Source: Mesobacillus maritimus (GTDB taxonomy: Bacteria; Bacillota; Bacilli; Bacillales; Cytobacillaceae). From it: a DNA stretch of 37,898 bases. The notes beneath the pieces were generated by a model. The model searched no databases. It was not told where the DNA came from and saw only the letters and a program-made list of their open reading frames with translations. This document shows positions 16,257 to 25,001 of this stretch, piece by piece. How positions within the stretch are numbered: the stretch's first letter is position 1; each line of letters starts with the position of its first letter. The stretch spans positions 1 through 37,898 of the forward strand of contig NZ_JAMBNR010000026.1 of the NCBI RefSeq assembly GCF_023715205.1, written 5' to 3'. Made by a program: the position numbers and the translations under genes.

Positions 16257-16600
16257 TTTGGACTTTGAGTATTGTTCGGCTACAGCGGCTAGGGAATCGG
16301 GTCTAAGCCACCCCGGTTTGTCTTCGCCCCTATACGAGCCGCTTTCGTTTTTCATTGTCCAACTGCAGTGCCCTAGCGGATAGTGTCCTTCACTCTCCGC
16401 TGCAACGATTGCGTCAACATCGAATCGCTACGCTCTTCGTGTTTCCTTTATCCCGTTCTATCGGCCACTAACTTCATAAGTGCCCGTAAGAACCCGATTG
16501 TTTTTTTTAAGGGCTAAAGTCCAAAGAAAAAAACTTATCTCAGTTGGAGAGCTCCAGACCATACGCCGCTGAGCAGGGCACTTTCGCTTTTCTTATAATA
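16257..16600. repeat. intergenic repeat element (copy A) between ddl and murF
   Basis: A higher-GC block with segments shared with the element at 23383-23605: GGCTACAGCGGCTAGGG with TCGGGTC and AAGCCA (here 16279-16312), and AGCCGCTTTCG followed by TTTTC, ATTGTC and CCTAGCG. Related AGCGGCTAGGG / CTTTCGCTTTTC sequences are, from memory, widely repeated in Bacillus intergenic regions. The last part ends with GGGCACTTTCGCTTTTC just before the murF ribosome site. No transposase is present. The block may be degenerate or composite. Confidence 0.65.
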
Positions 16601-16624
16601 ATGTTTTTTAGGAGGAAGATTCTT

Positions 16625-17998
16625 GTGATTCAAAGGTCGCTTGTTGAGATCGCAGATATGATTAAACACGAAAATGATCCTTCGTCATACAAAGATGTTT
16701 GGATTAAAGGTGTGTCAATTGACTCAAGGAAGATTGAGCAAGGAAATTTATTTATCCCTTTTAAAGGGGAAAATGTGGATGGGCATCGGTTTGTTGAAGA
16801 TGCCATTAAAAGGGGAGCTTCCGCTGCCTTTTGGCAAAAAGATGTACCCAACCCTCCGATGCACCTTCCAATTGTGATTGTTGAAGATCCTTTGCTGGCT
16901 TTACAGGAACTTGCTAGAAGCTATCGGAAGCAGTTAAATGTAAAGGTCCTCGGAATAACCGGGAGTAATGGGAAAACAACAACAAAGGACATGGTAGCAA
17001 GTCTTTTAAGCTTAGCTTATAAGGTCCAAAAAACCGAAGGCAATTATAATAATCATATAGGTCTGCCACTTACAATCCTGCAACTTAAAGAGGAAACCGA
17101 AATGGCAGTATTGGAGATGGGGATGAGTAGCCGGGGAGAAATTGAGTTTTTAACCAAACTGGCCCAGCCGAATGCGGTTATTATTACCAACATAGGTGAA
17201 TCCCATCTATTAGATTTAGGATCAAGAGAAGCAATTGCAGATGCCAAACTTGAAATTATCGAAGGGTTAAAAGATAATGGCTTGATTATCTATCATGGGG
17301 ACGAACCGTTGCTTCAGGAACGATTAGCCACTTATAAAGGGAACGGGTTATTACGGACTTTTGGCCGTAGGACGACCAATGATCTATATCCAGTAGAAAT
17401 TGATCAAACCTCTAGCGGAAACACATTCAAAATGAACAAAAGCAATGAAACTTTCCGTCTTCCTGTACTAGGAACTCATAATATTTTAAACGCATTAGCA
17501 TCCATGCTTGCAGCGGAGTATTTTGGAATACGCTACGAAAGCATGAATGAAGGTTTTGCGCAGTTGAAATTAACGAATATGCGTATGGAATTAGTCGAAG
17601 GGACAAATGGTGTAAAAATCATTAATGATGCTTATAACGCGAGTCCAACATCGATGAATGCTGCCATTGAACTAGTATCCAACCTTGATGGCTTTTCACG
17701 AAAAATTCTAGTGTTGGGAGATATGCTAGAGCTTGGACCAGCCGAAGAGCAATATCATTACCAAATTGGTCAGTCGCTTGATTCCGAGAAAATTGATTAT
17801 GTTTTCACATATGGAAAACTAGGTGCCTATATTGGAGAAGGGGCACTAGAAGTTCTTGGTGGGGACAGGGTTTATCGTTTTACAGATAAAAATGAGCTAG
17901 CTAAAAAGTTAACTGAAGTTGCAACATCAGATACACTTGTGTTAATTAAAGCATCTAGAGGGATGAAGTTAGAAGAGGTTGTTAAGTTTTTACAATAA
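16625..17998 (+). CDS. murF: UDP-N-acetylmuramoyl-tripeptide--D-alanyl-D-alanine ligase
   Basis: Adds D-Ala-D-Ala to the UDP-MurNAc tripeptide, the last cytoplasmic step of the precursor and the consumer of the Ddl product. The Mur ligase P-loop GITGSNGKTTTK is at 110-121. The central domain has NYNNHIGLP, EMGMSSRGEI and NIGESHLLDLGSREAIADAK, and the C-terminal domain NDAYNASPTSMNAAI and LGDMLELG. GTG at 16625 is chosen: AGGAGG ends nine bases before it and the resulting 457 residues equal the B. subtilis length. The frame stays open upstream to 16544, but this runs into the repeat. It is followed by its own terminator. Confidence 0.95.
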   Translation: MIQRSLVEIADMIKHENDPSSYKDVWIKGVSIDSRKIEQGNLFIPFKGENVDGHRFVEDAIKRGASAAFWQKDVPNPPMHLPIVIVEDPLLALQELARSYRKQLNVKVLGITGSNGKTTTKDMVASLLSLAYKVQKTEGNYNNHIGLPLTILQLKEETEMAVLEMGMSSRGEIEFLTKLAQPNAVIITNIGESHLLDLGSREAIADAKLEIIEGLKDNGLIIYHGDEPLLQERLATYKGNGLLRTFGRRTTNDLYPVEIDQTSSGNTFKMNKSNETFRLPVLGTHNILNALASMLAAEYFGIRYESMNEGFAQLKLTNMRMELVEGTNGVKIINDAYNASPTSMNAAIELVSNLDGFSRKILVLGDMLELGPAEEQYHYQIGQSLDSEKIDYVFTYGKLGAYIGEGALEVLGGDRVYRFTDKNELAKKLTEVATSDTLVLIKASRGMKLEEVVKFLQ

Positions 17999-18010
17999 GT
18001 GATAAAAATG

Positions 18011-18042
18011 TAAGCCTCTGCCCTTAAGCAGAGGCTTATTTG
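18011..18042 (+). terminator. murF terminator
   Basis: The 10-bp stem TAAGCCTCTG/CAGAGGCTTA with an eight-to-ten-base loop is followed by TTTG. Confidence 0.8.
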
Positions 18043-18217
18043 TGTGTGAAATCAAAAGAATTAGGGCACAATGATAGAAGCAAAGGATGCTTTACCATTG
18101 CGATTTGGGTGCTTTTGTCAGAAAATAGAATATAGAAACACTCATCAACTGGCTGTTTTGGAGATTTGCTTGATTCCATTCAAGCGAAACGCATTTGATT
18201 GCATTCACTTCCATCAG

Positions 18218-18301
18218 GTGGTAAGATAAACATCAAGTGTCTACGTAAGAAAATCCTGTAAATCGCAGGCTCTTTCGTTTTGGAGATGTTATCTTATCCA
18301 C
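18218..18301 (+). other. imperfect long inverted repeat in the cshA leader
   Basis: GTGGTAAGATAAACATC (18218-18234) can pair with GATGTTATCTTATCCAC (18285-18301), with two one-base bulges, around a 50-base loop that holds a small CCTG/CAGG hairpin. It lies in the 430-base non-coding stretch between murF and cshA, which has no other supported feature. It may be a structured leader RNA or the remains of a repeat. Confidence 0.45.
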
Positions 18302-18473
18302 TAAGCCACGCTCCAGGCGATTAGCCTCATTTGGACTCTCGCAATGCTCTACACCAAATCCTCCACTAAGGTGTACGAAAATTTCCAGATAAGGCTTAAA
18401 TTGAGATAAACTTAAACAGCCACTTAAAAAATATAAACATCAATTTGAACAAGAAAAAGGAGAATGAACAAAT

Positions 18474-19913
18474 TTGACATTGTTTGAAGAATTGGGCATA
18501 AGCCCAGCCACGTTAAAGTCACTGAAAAAAATGGGTTTTGAGGAAGCAACACCAATTCAAGCTGAAACCATCCCAATGAGCCTGCAAAATAAAGACCTTA
18601 TTGGCCAAGCGCAAACAGGGACAGGAAAAACAGCAGCTTTTGGTATTCCATTAATTGACAAGATAGAGAAGGAACGTCGACAAATTCAAGGGATTATTAT
18701 TGCTCCTACCCGTGAATTGGCTGTACAGGTTTCAGAAGAGCTATACAAAATTGGTGCAGGAAAAAGAGTCGGTGTTCTAGCCATCTATGGTGGGCAAGAC
18801 ATTAATCGCCAAATCCGTGCCCTTAAAAAAGGTCCTCATATTATTGTTGGTACTCCAGGCCGTTTGCTTGACCATATCAACAGAAAAACAATTCGTTTAG
18901 ATACTGTCCAAACAGTCATCCTAGATGAAGCGGATGAAATGTTAAATATGGGCTTTATTGAAGATATTGAAAGCATTCTTGCACAAGTTCCAGAAGAGCG
19001 TCAAACGCTATTGTTCTCAGCAACAATGCCTGGACCTATCCGTAAAATTGCTGAACGCTTTATGAAAGACCCTGAAGTGATCCGTGTCAAAGCACGTGAA
19101 ATGACAGTTCCGTTGATTGAACAATATTATGTTGAAGTTCAGGAGAAAAACAAGTTTGATGTATTAACTAGGCTACTTGATATCCAATCACCTGAATTAG
19201 CGATTGTATTTGGACGGACGAAGCGTCGTGTGGATGAGCTAGCTGAAGCATTAAACCTTCGTGGATACACAGCTGAAGGAATTCACGGTGACTTATCACA
19301 GGCAAAGCGAATGAGTGTCCTTCGTAAGTTTAAAGAGGGCTCGATCGATGTACTTGTTGCGACAGATGTGGCAGCTCGCGGGTTGGATATCTCAGGTGTT
19401 ACCCATGTATATAACTTTGATATTCCACAAGATCCAGAAAGCTATGTTCACCGTATTGGACGTACGGGTCGTGCTGGAAAACAAGGGATGGCATTGACAT
19501 TTGTAACCACAAGAGAAAAGTCATACCTTTCTGTTGTTGAACGTACAACAAAGAAAAAGATGGAACGCATGCAAGCCCCTACGCTAGATCAAGCATTAGA
19601 AGGTCAGCAAAAGGCTGTTATTGAAAAGATTGTACAAACGATTGAATCCAATAACCTGCAATTCTACCGTCAGACAGCAGAACAATTGCTTAGTGATCAT
19701 GATGCAGTAACGGTTGTTGCTTCTGTGTTGAAAATGATGACAAAAGAACCGGATACAACTCCGGTAAAACTAACAGAAGAAAAGCCGCTTCCTTCTCGTC
19801 GGGATAAAAAGCCACAAGATCGTAGAAGAAGCCAAGATTATCGTAACAAAAATTACAAACCACGTACGGCAACAAAGCGTACTGGTGGTAAGCCAACTCG
19901 TTCATCTAGATAA
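18474..19913 (+). CDS. cshA: DEAD-box ATP-dependent RNA helicase CshA
   Basis: RNA helicase involved in mRNA turnover, ribosome maturation and cold growth; in B. subtilis it associates with the RNA degradation machinery. Motifs: Q motif [14 protein letters not shown] (21-34), AQTGTGKT (46-53), PTRELA (78-83), TPGR (127-130), DEAD (151-154), SAT (182-184), [10 protein letters not shown] (296-305), [10 protein letters not shown] (326-335). A basic Arg/Lys-rich tail (about 430-479) fits RNA binding. It starts with TTG behind AAAGGAGAATG; the ATG inside that site is out of frame and stops at once. Length is 479 residues. It is preceded by a long structured leader and followed by its own terminator. 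Confidence 0.95.
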   Translation: MTLFEELGISPATLKSLKKMGFEEATPIQAETIPMSLQNKDLIGQAQTGTGKTAAFGIPLIDKIEKERRQIQGIIIAPTRELAVQVSEELYKIGAGKRVGVLAIYGGQDINRQIRALKKGPHIIVGTPGRLLDHINRKTIRLDTVQTVILDEADEMLNMGFIEDIESILAQVPEERQTLLFSATMPGPIRKIAERFMKDPEVIRVKAREMTVPLIEQYYVEVQEKNKFDVLTRLLDIQSPELAIVFGRTKRRVDELAEALNLRGYTAEGIHGDLSQAKRMSVLRKFKEGSIDVLVATDVAARGLDISGVTHVYNFDIPQDPESYVHRIGRTGRAGKQGMALTFVTTREKSYLSVVERTTKKKMERMQAPTLDQALEGQQKAVIEKIVQTIESNNLQFYRQTAEQLLSDHDAVTVVASVLKMMTKEPDTTPVKLTEEKPLPSRRDKKPQDRRRSQDYRNKNYKPRTATKRTGGKPTRSSR

Positions 19914-19926
19914 ATAAGCCTTTATT

Positions 19927-19977
19927 AGACTGCAGACAACCTCGGCGTTCGTTCGGGATTGGACTGCAGTCTTTTTA
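19927..19977 (+). terminator. cshA terminator
   Basis: AGACTGCAG (19927-19935) and CTGCAGTCT (19964-19972) pair around a 28-base loop, followed by TTTTATTT. Confidence 0.75.
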
Positions 19978-20318
19978 TTTGCTGACGGTTCATTTTACAA
20001 TGAGTATTACCTGAGAGACTTCGCTTAGCAAAGACCTTAATCCTAGTACTTGTCTAAATATATCCCTCACTAAGTTTAGTTCCACCAAATCTCCTTCATT
20101 AGAAAAATTCAGATAATGTGCGAGTTCTCCACAAATATGTAGGTTTAGAGGAACTATCTCTATGTCCTGTGGGCGCTGCTGGCCCGCTTCAAAGAATATG
20201 TTTTCAAGTTCAAGTGTGCAAAACAACAAGAGCCTTAATAGAGCCTTTAGTTTTGATTATTTTAAGGCATACTACGGAATAAAAGATGCGACTACCTACG
20301 GAAGGTAAGAGGAGGATT
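19978..20318. other. intergenic region between cshA and uvsE
   Basis: A 79-codon reverse-strand frame (20229 to 19990) has hydrophobic and charged periodicity resembling a real protein (e.g. VPLNLHICGELAHYLNFS). It has only a TTG start with a weak ribosome site and no family I know. It may be a degenerate gene or nothing. A direct repeat GAGCCTT occurs twice near 20231-20247. Confidence 0.3.
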
Positions 20319-21290
20319 ATGATGACACTTGTAAAACTAGGTTACGTGGCAATGAGTGTGGAGCTCCAAAACTGTTCTCCCTCACAAACGATGACGTTTA
20401 AACAATTTCAAGCGATTCCAGATCGTGAGGCGGCGATTCGGAAGCTTGAGCGGATTTCGATTAGTAACTTAGAAAATTGTTTGCGACTCTTAAAACATAA
20501 TTATGCGAATGATATTTCTTTTTTTAGACTAAGTTCACGACTTATTCCCCTTGCAAATCATCCGGAACTCTCGGACTGGAAGTACATGAAAGCTTTAAAA
20601 GAACCGTTAAAAGAGTTAGCAGAATATATTCAAACCCATTCAATGAGAATTGATTTTCACCCGGATCATTTTGTGTTATTAAATACAACAAATAAAGATA
20701 CGTTGAACAATTCAATTCGAACGTTAAACATGCATGAAGCACTGTTGCGAGGAATGAACATCCCTCCACAACATCGCTGTGTTTTACATGTGGGTGGTGC
20801 ATATGATGATAAAGGAAAAGCTTTAGAGCAATTTATTCATAATTGGGGTCTTCTTCCACAGCATCTGCAGGAGCTGATTATGCTGGAAAATGACGATACG
20901 ACGTTTACATTAAACGACACACTTTACCTTTGTGAAAAGTTAGGTGCTCCACTCGTCTTCGATTATCACCATCATTTAGCACATTTTGAGGAAGAACCTG
21001 ATTGGGAATCCCAGTGGGAGAGAGTGGTAGGAACTTGGAAGCATTCCAAGCTACCTATTAAAATGCATATATCAAGCCCAAGGTCCGAAAAGGACTTCCG
21101 TGCTCATGCTGACCATATCGATGCAGAAATGTTTATGACATTTCTAGAAAAGATTAAAGGGTCGGTGCCTGAGATTCACTGTATGATTGAAGCAAAGCGC
21201 AAGGATGAGGCCTTATTTAAATTAGTTGAGGATTTGAAAGAGCAACAAGGAATAGAAATGGTAACCCAAGCTAGTTTCCGTCTCGTTTAA
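20319..21290 (+). CDS. uvsE: UV DNA damage endonuclease UvsE
   Basis: TIM-barrel endonuclease that nicks DNA 5' of UV photoproducts, an alternative to nucleotide excision repair and often part of spore or dormancy repair. Characteristic segments: MTLVKLGYVAMSVE at the start, ENCLRLLKHNYANDISFFRLSS (52-73), MRIDFHPDHFVLLN (109-122), CVLHVGGAYDDKGKA (154-168), MLENDDTTFT (188-197), VFDYHHHLAHF (213-223) and KMHISSPR; these contain the His, Glu and Asp metal ligands of the family. ATG 20319 follows AAGAGGAGGA and gives 323 residues, near the 320 of B. subtilis YwjD/UvsE. In B. subtilis this gene is elsewhere, so it has moved here or been lost there. Confidence 0.93.
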   Translation: MMTLVKLGYVAMSVELQNCSPSQTMTFKQFQAIPDREAAIRKLERISISNLENCLRLLKHNYANDISFFRLSSRLIPLANHPELSDWKYMKALKEPLKELAEYIQTHSMRIDFHPDHFVLLNTTNKDTLNNSIRTLNMHEALLRGMNIPPQHRCVLHVGGAYDDKGKALEQFIHNWGLLPQHLQELIMLENDDTTFTLNDTLYLCEKLGAPLVFDYHHHLAHFEEEPDWESQWERVVGTWKHSKLPIKMHISSPRSEKDFRAHADHIDAEMFMTFLEKIKGSVPEIHCMIEAKRKDEALFKLVEDLKEQQGIEMVTQASFRLV

Positions 21291-21392
21291 ATATAGTTGG
21301 TTCTAACATAGGCTGGTTTGTATCATTAGTCTCTAGGAAGAAAATAAAGGTATACTTAGAGAGTCTATAATATGGGAGTGGAGGATGGATTG

Positions 21393-21872
21393 ATGTTTCC
21401 TGAGCCACAAACGAGGATATCTCAACGTGCTTTGGTGGTATGGAGAATATCCGGTAGTATTTCTACTTTATTTGTTTTTTTAATAGGTGGAGGGTTTATT
21501 ACTCTCGGAATTTTATTTAATTGGCCGCTAATGATTATGGTCGCAATTGGTATTTTTATGTTGGTATATGCTTGGTTGGCTGTCTTCTTTTTACCGATGA
21601 TGCGTTGGAAGCGTTGGCGCTATGAGGTTAGAGAGCAAGAAATTGAACTACAACGAGGAGTTTTCATAATCAAAAGGACGCTTATTCCAATGGTTAGAGT
21701 ACAGCATGTTGACACTCAACAAGGACCGTTATTAAGGAAATATGGATTATCTACCGTAATGATTTCTACTGCTGCTACGGTCCATGAAATTCCTGCACTT
21801 GAGGGAGTGGAGGCGGAAAGACTGAGGCAGTCAATTTCTCGTTTGGCAAGGGTGGCGGATGAAGATGTCTAG
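21393..21872 (+). CDS. ydbS: bacterial PH domain membrane protein YdbS
   Basis: Small membrane protein with two helices (about residues 19-38 and 45-66) followed by one bacterial PH domain (DUF304, about 75-155; YEVREQEIELQRGVFIIKR, PMVRVQHVDTQQGPL, YGLSTVMISTAA). In B. subtilis ydbS and ydbT belong to the SigW regulon and contribute to resistance to antimicrobial peptides. ATG 21393 is preferred because GGAGG ends eight bases upstream; the resulting 159 residues equal the B. subtilis length, while the ATG at 21372 has no ribosome site. The end overlaps ydbT by 14 bases, so the two are coupled. No TGAAAC/CGTA promoter is visible in the 100 bases upstream. Confidence 0.9.
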   Translation: MFPEPQTRISQRALVVWRISGSISTLFVFLIGGGFITLGILFNWPLMIMVAIGIFMLVYAWLAVFFLPMMRWKRWRYEVREQEIELQRGVFIIKRTLIPMVRVQHVDTQQGPLLRKYGLSTVMISTAATVHEIPALEGVEAERLRQSISRLARVADEDV

Positions 21873-23313
21873 TCCAAAACGTATGCATCCAATAGCCGCC
21901 CTTTTAAATATCCTTCAACATTTAAAAGAATTATTTATTCCGATTCTTCTCTTGTTGTTCTTTGGAAACCGAGGAGAAAGTGAAGGAATGCTGTATTTAA
22001 TCGCGGTTGGAGTCGGTCTAGTGCTTTTTTTAGTTTCTGGCTTTTTGTCATGGTATCGATTTACATATCGAGTTGAAGAGAATGAACTGCGGATTGAACA
22101 TGGTCTTCTCGTTCGAAAAAAGCGCTATATTCCTTTTGAGCGAATTCAAAGCTTAGATGTATCAGAGGGAATCTTACAACGGCCTTTTGGACTGGTAAAA
22201 GTAAAGGTGGAGACAGCGGCTGGTTCGGGTAACGGTGAAGCAGAAGCTGTTCTCACTGCGATAAAAAAGGCTGAGGCGAACGCGATTCATGATTTGATTG
22301 TTTCTGCGAAGAGGGGTTCCAATCCAAACGAGGTGGAAGCATTCCCAGATGAATCGGTGATATATAAAATGACGATGCCGGATTTGTTGTTACTTGCTTC
22401 AACTTCTGGGGGAGTTGGAGTGATTCTTTCTGCCAACCTGGCCATTGTGTTTCAGTTTGAGGAGTTCATTCCCTATGAACGGGTCTTTCAGGAAATGGAA
22501 CAGTTTATTTCAAATGGAATCATGTTTATAAGTTTCGTTGTTTTTCTAGGTTTTTTCTTTGTTTGGCTCCTAGCTGTGATTGGCACAATGCTAAAGTATG
22601 CCAATTTTACCCTAAGGAAAGTGGAGGATGATTTCATCATCACCAGAGGGCTTTTTGAAAAAAGGCAGTTTACAATCCCGTTGAAAAGGATACAAGCAAT
22701 CCGTATAAGTGAAAATATAGTCAGACAACCATTGGGTATGGCTACCGTTTATGTAGAAAGTGCAGGCGGATCTTCTTCAAATGAAGAAAGTTCAAAGGTA
22801 TTATTTTTGCCTATTATAAAAAGGCATAACATCACACAGCTGCTTGAACCTTATTTAGAGGATTATGAATGGAACTCTAAATTGAGCCCAGCTCCGCCAC
22901 AAGCGCTTGTTCGTTATTTGATAAGAGGTGCTTTGGTCAGCCTGCCGGTTATCGTTGTAATGGTTTATTTGTTTCAAATATGGGGACTTTTATCTTTAGG
23001 ACTTTTAGCTGTTACAAGTTTATGGGCTTATCTACAGTTTAAGGCAGCTGGCTGGAGTTTAGAGCAGAATATGGTCACTTTAAGATATCGATTGATAATA
23101 AAAAACACTGTATATATGCGCAAGAATAATGTTCAATCACTGAGTGTTAAGCAAAGCCTTTTCCAGAAGAAAAAACGCTTGGCAACAGTTGAGGCGGTTG
23201 TTAAATCGGGCCAAGGTGGCTCGGGTGGAAAAGTACTGGACTTACATGAAAAAGATATAGCAATAATCTATAACTGGTATTCTCGTGAAAATAGCACAGT
23301 AAGGATGGAGTGA
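21859..23313 (+). CDS. ydbT: bacterial PH domain membrane protein YdbT
   Basis: Larger partner of YdbS with three bacterial PH domains alternating with helix pairs: helices near 24-68, PH domain 1 (about 70-155, YRVEENELRIEHGLLVRKKR, FERIQSLDVSEGILQRPFG), helices near 180-255, PH domain 2 (about 250-335, FIITRGLFEKRQFTIPLKRI), helices near 355-395, and domain 3 (about 400-480). The 484 residues compare with about 493 in B. subtilis. Translation starts at ATG 21859, inside ydbS, or at the in-frame ATG six bases on. A conserved ydbS-ydbT pair at this site supports the call. Confidence 0.9.
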   Translation: MKMSSPKRMHPIAALLNILQHLKELFIPILLLLFFGNRGESEGMLYLIAVGVGLVLFLVSGFLSWYRFTYRVEENELRIEHGLLVRKKRYIPFERIQSLDVSEGILQRPFGLVKVKVETAAGSGNGEAEAVLTAIKKAEANAIHDLIVSAKRGSNPNEVEAFPDESVIYKMTMPDLLLLASTSGGVGVILSANLAIVFQFEEFIPYERVFQEMEQFISNGIMFISFVVFLGFFFVWLLAVIGTMLKYANFTLRKVEDDFIITRGLFEKRQFTIPLKRIQAIRISENIVRQPLGMATVYVESAGGSSSNEESSKVLFLPIIKRHNITQLLEPYLEDYEWNSKLSPAPPQALVRYLIRGALVSLPVIVVMVYLFQIWGLLSLGLLAVTSLWAYLQFKAAGWSLEQNMVTLRYRLIIKNTVYMRKNNVQSLSVKQSLFQKKKRLATVEAVVKSGQGGSGGKVLDLHEKDIAIIYNWYSRENSTVRME

Positions 23314-23382
23314 ATAAGGTACGATTCTAAGCTGTAAAACATCAAAAAGAGTTTTTTAGCAACAACAGTTCTAATCAGTTTA

Positions 23383-23605
23383 GGCCGGCTCGTCTTATGC
23401 CTGTCGGAGTTGAACGAGCGGCCTTCGCTTTTCTAATGTCTAGCTGCAGCGGCTAGGGGCTCGGGTCATAAGCCAATCCGTCAAGAAGGTTAAAGAGCAA
23501 CCTTCTGGCCGGCTCGTCTTATGCCTGTCGCCCCTGAGCAAGCCGCCTTCGCTTTTCTATTTGTCTAGCTACGGCTCCTAGCGACTAGTGGACTTCGCTT
23601 TTCTT
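23383..23605. repeat. intergenic repeat element (copy B) between ydbT and the rhomboid gene
   Basis: Two direct copies of GGCCGGCTCGTCTTATGC plus CTGTCG (23383-23406 and 23507-23530), each followed within about 30 bases by GCCTTCGCTTTTCT. Between them lies GCTGCAGCGGCTAGGGGC, TCGGGTCATAAGCCAATCC and the small hairpin AGAAGGTT/AACCTTCT. GCGGCTAGGGGC can pair with GCCCCTGAGCAAGCCGC further on, so the unit folds into one large hairpin. It shares its core with the element at 16257-16600. It has no coding capacity. Confidence 0.75.
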
Positions 23606-23606
23606 C

Positions 23607-24194
23607 TCACCTATTCGAATAGATGATTCTTCCGATTAGGAATCCGGCGATTAGTCCGAAAATGTGTGCGGTGATATTGATATTGGCCTGCATGAAGGTC
23701 ATGATTACTCCGATGATTGCGATTGTAAGGATCATTTGAGAATTTTCCCTGGAGAGCATTTCTCTTCGGAACATAATAATGGCTAAATAAAACCCGAACA
23801 AGCCAAAAATAGCACCGCTTGAGCCTACATGTGTATATGTTGGTGATTCCAGGAATAGGGTTGCAATATTTGCCGCTATTCCTGTGACTAAGTAGACAAC
23901 TAGAAACTTTGTTTTTCCTAGCATTCTTTCTAGTGCTGGGCCGAATAAGACAAGTGAAAAACTATTAAATAATACATGTGCAAACCCTGAATGAATAAAA
24001 ATGGGGGTGATGATCCTCCAAATTTCTCCCTCCATGATATACAAATTCACGCCAGCTAACAGCGTAAAGATTTCTCTACTAGGCAAAATGGGCAAAGAAG
24101 TCGCTAAAAATAAAAGGAAATGAATACAGATAATGAGAGTAATAATTGGATAAAAACGGATAAATTCTCGGAAGCTTTCTGTACGGACAAACAT
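23607..24194 (-). CDS. rhomboid family intramembrane serine protease
   Basis: Six-helix membrane protein of 195 residues with the rhomboid catalytic dyad: the GSSG motif (Ser126 in THVGSSGAIFGLFG) in helix 4 and His177 (ITAHIFGLIAGFLIG) in helix 6. The family HxxxN motif is seen as FAHVLFNSFS (71-80), and ERMLGKTKFLVVYL marks the next loop. It corresponds in position and length to B. subtilis YdcA. Substrates are unknown. It is convergent with ydbT and divergent from acpS. The ATG has GGAGGTGC upstream on the reverse strand. Confidence 0.9.
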   Translation of the reverse strand: MFVRTESFREFIRFYPIITLIICIHFLLFLATSLPILPSREIFTLLAGVNLYIMEGEIWRIITPIFIHSGFAHVLFNSFSLVLFGPALERMLGKTKFLVVYLVTGIAANIATLFLESPTYTHVGSSGAIFGLFGFYLAIIMFRREMLSRENSQMILTIAIIGVIMTFMQANINITAHIFGLIAGFLIGRIIYSNR

Positions 24195-24354
24195 AAAGCA
24201 CCTCCAAATACATCTTTCGGATTTAGTTAGTTAAATGTTTTCTTTGATTATAACTGTAGCATTTAACAATTAGTACCGTCTAATCCTAAGACGGATGCTT
24301 GGCTTTTCGTATCATATGCGATGATAGATTTTTTTAGAAGGCGAGGTGGTTAAC

Positions 24355-24708
24355 ATGATTACTGGAATTGGCCTTGATATTGTGGAAATAAGCCGAATTG
24401 CTGTTTTATTTAAGAAACAACCACGTTTTCCGGAACGGATTTTAACCGAGGAGGAGAGAAAGGAATTCTGCTCTTTATCGGATAGAAGAAAAATAGAATT
24501 TCTCGCCGGACGGTTTGCAGCAAAGGAAGCATTTGCGAAAGCCTTTGGTACTGGAATCGGAAAGGATTTATCTTTTCAAGATATTGAAATCAAAAAAAAT
24601 GAGCGGGGAAAACCTTTCTTTATAAAACCCATTTCAGAAGGGATTCATTTATCAATCACCCATAGTCGTGATTTTGCTGCCGCACAGGTCATAATTGAGG
24701 GAAATTGA
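24355..24708 (+). CDS. acpS: holo-[acyl-carrier-protein] synthase
   Basis: Transfers the 4'-phosphopantetheine arm of CoA to acyl carrier protein, needed for fatty acid synthesis. The 117 residues show [12 protein letters not shown] (4-15, metal ligand Asp8), [17 protein letters not shown] (53-69, Glu58) and [14 protein letters not shown] at the end. ATG 24355 is chosen over the upstream in-frame GTG because GGCGAGGTGG is correctly spaced and the length then fits the family (121 in B. subtilis). In B. subtilis too it lies between the rhomboid gene and ydcC. Confidence 0.95.
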   Translation: MITGIGLDIVEISRIAVLFKKQPRFPERILTEEERKEFCSLSDRRKIEFLAGRFAAKEAFAKAFGTGIGKDLSFQDIEIKKNERGKPFFIKPISEGIHLSITHSRDFAAAQVIIEGN

Positions 24709-24728
24709 TTGTAAAACGTAAATTTATT

Positions 24729-24771
24729 GTAGGAAGAAAAGAGATGAAGGGAAAATGCCATCTCTACCTAC
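24729..24771 (+). other. hairpin between acpS and ydcC
   Basis: GTAGG and GAGATG pair with CATCTC and CCTAC across a small internal loop. There is no T-run. A second small stem, CCAAGC/GCTTGG, follows near 24848-24870. They may act as an attenuator or a weak terminator. Confidence 0.35.
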
Positions 24772-25001
24772 AGGAATTAGGAAGTAAACCACTTATTACT
24801 AGCTCAAAAAGCACCAAAGGTTTAAAAGTCATTCCTTAAAAAAATCACCCAAGCTCTTAGAATGCTTGGTCATAAACCCAATGGTTGTCTCATATATTCA
24901 TAGTGCAACAGGGGAGACAAGACCAAGCGGCGGGAATATGGCTGTGTGTATCGTCTTTTCTTTCCCTTTCACGTTGAAATTAGACAAAAGGGGTTGAAGG
25001 A

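Noticed and set aside
16544-16624. An N-terminal extension of MurF by 27 residues
   Set aside because: The extra part is read from repeat DNA and lacks a ribosome site, while GTG 16625 has AGGAGG and restores the family length.
18293-18301. A DnaA-box-like TTATCCACT in the cshA leader
   Set aside because: A single one-mismatch box without others nearby; it is part of the inverted repeat and gives no sign of an origin.
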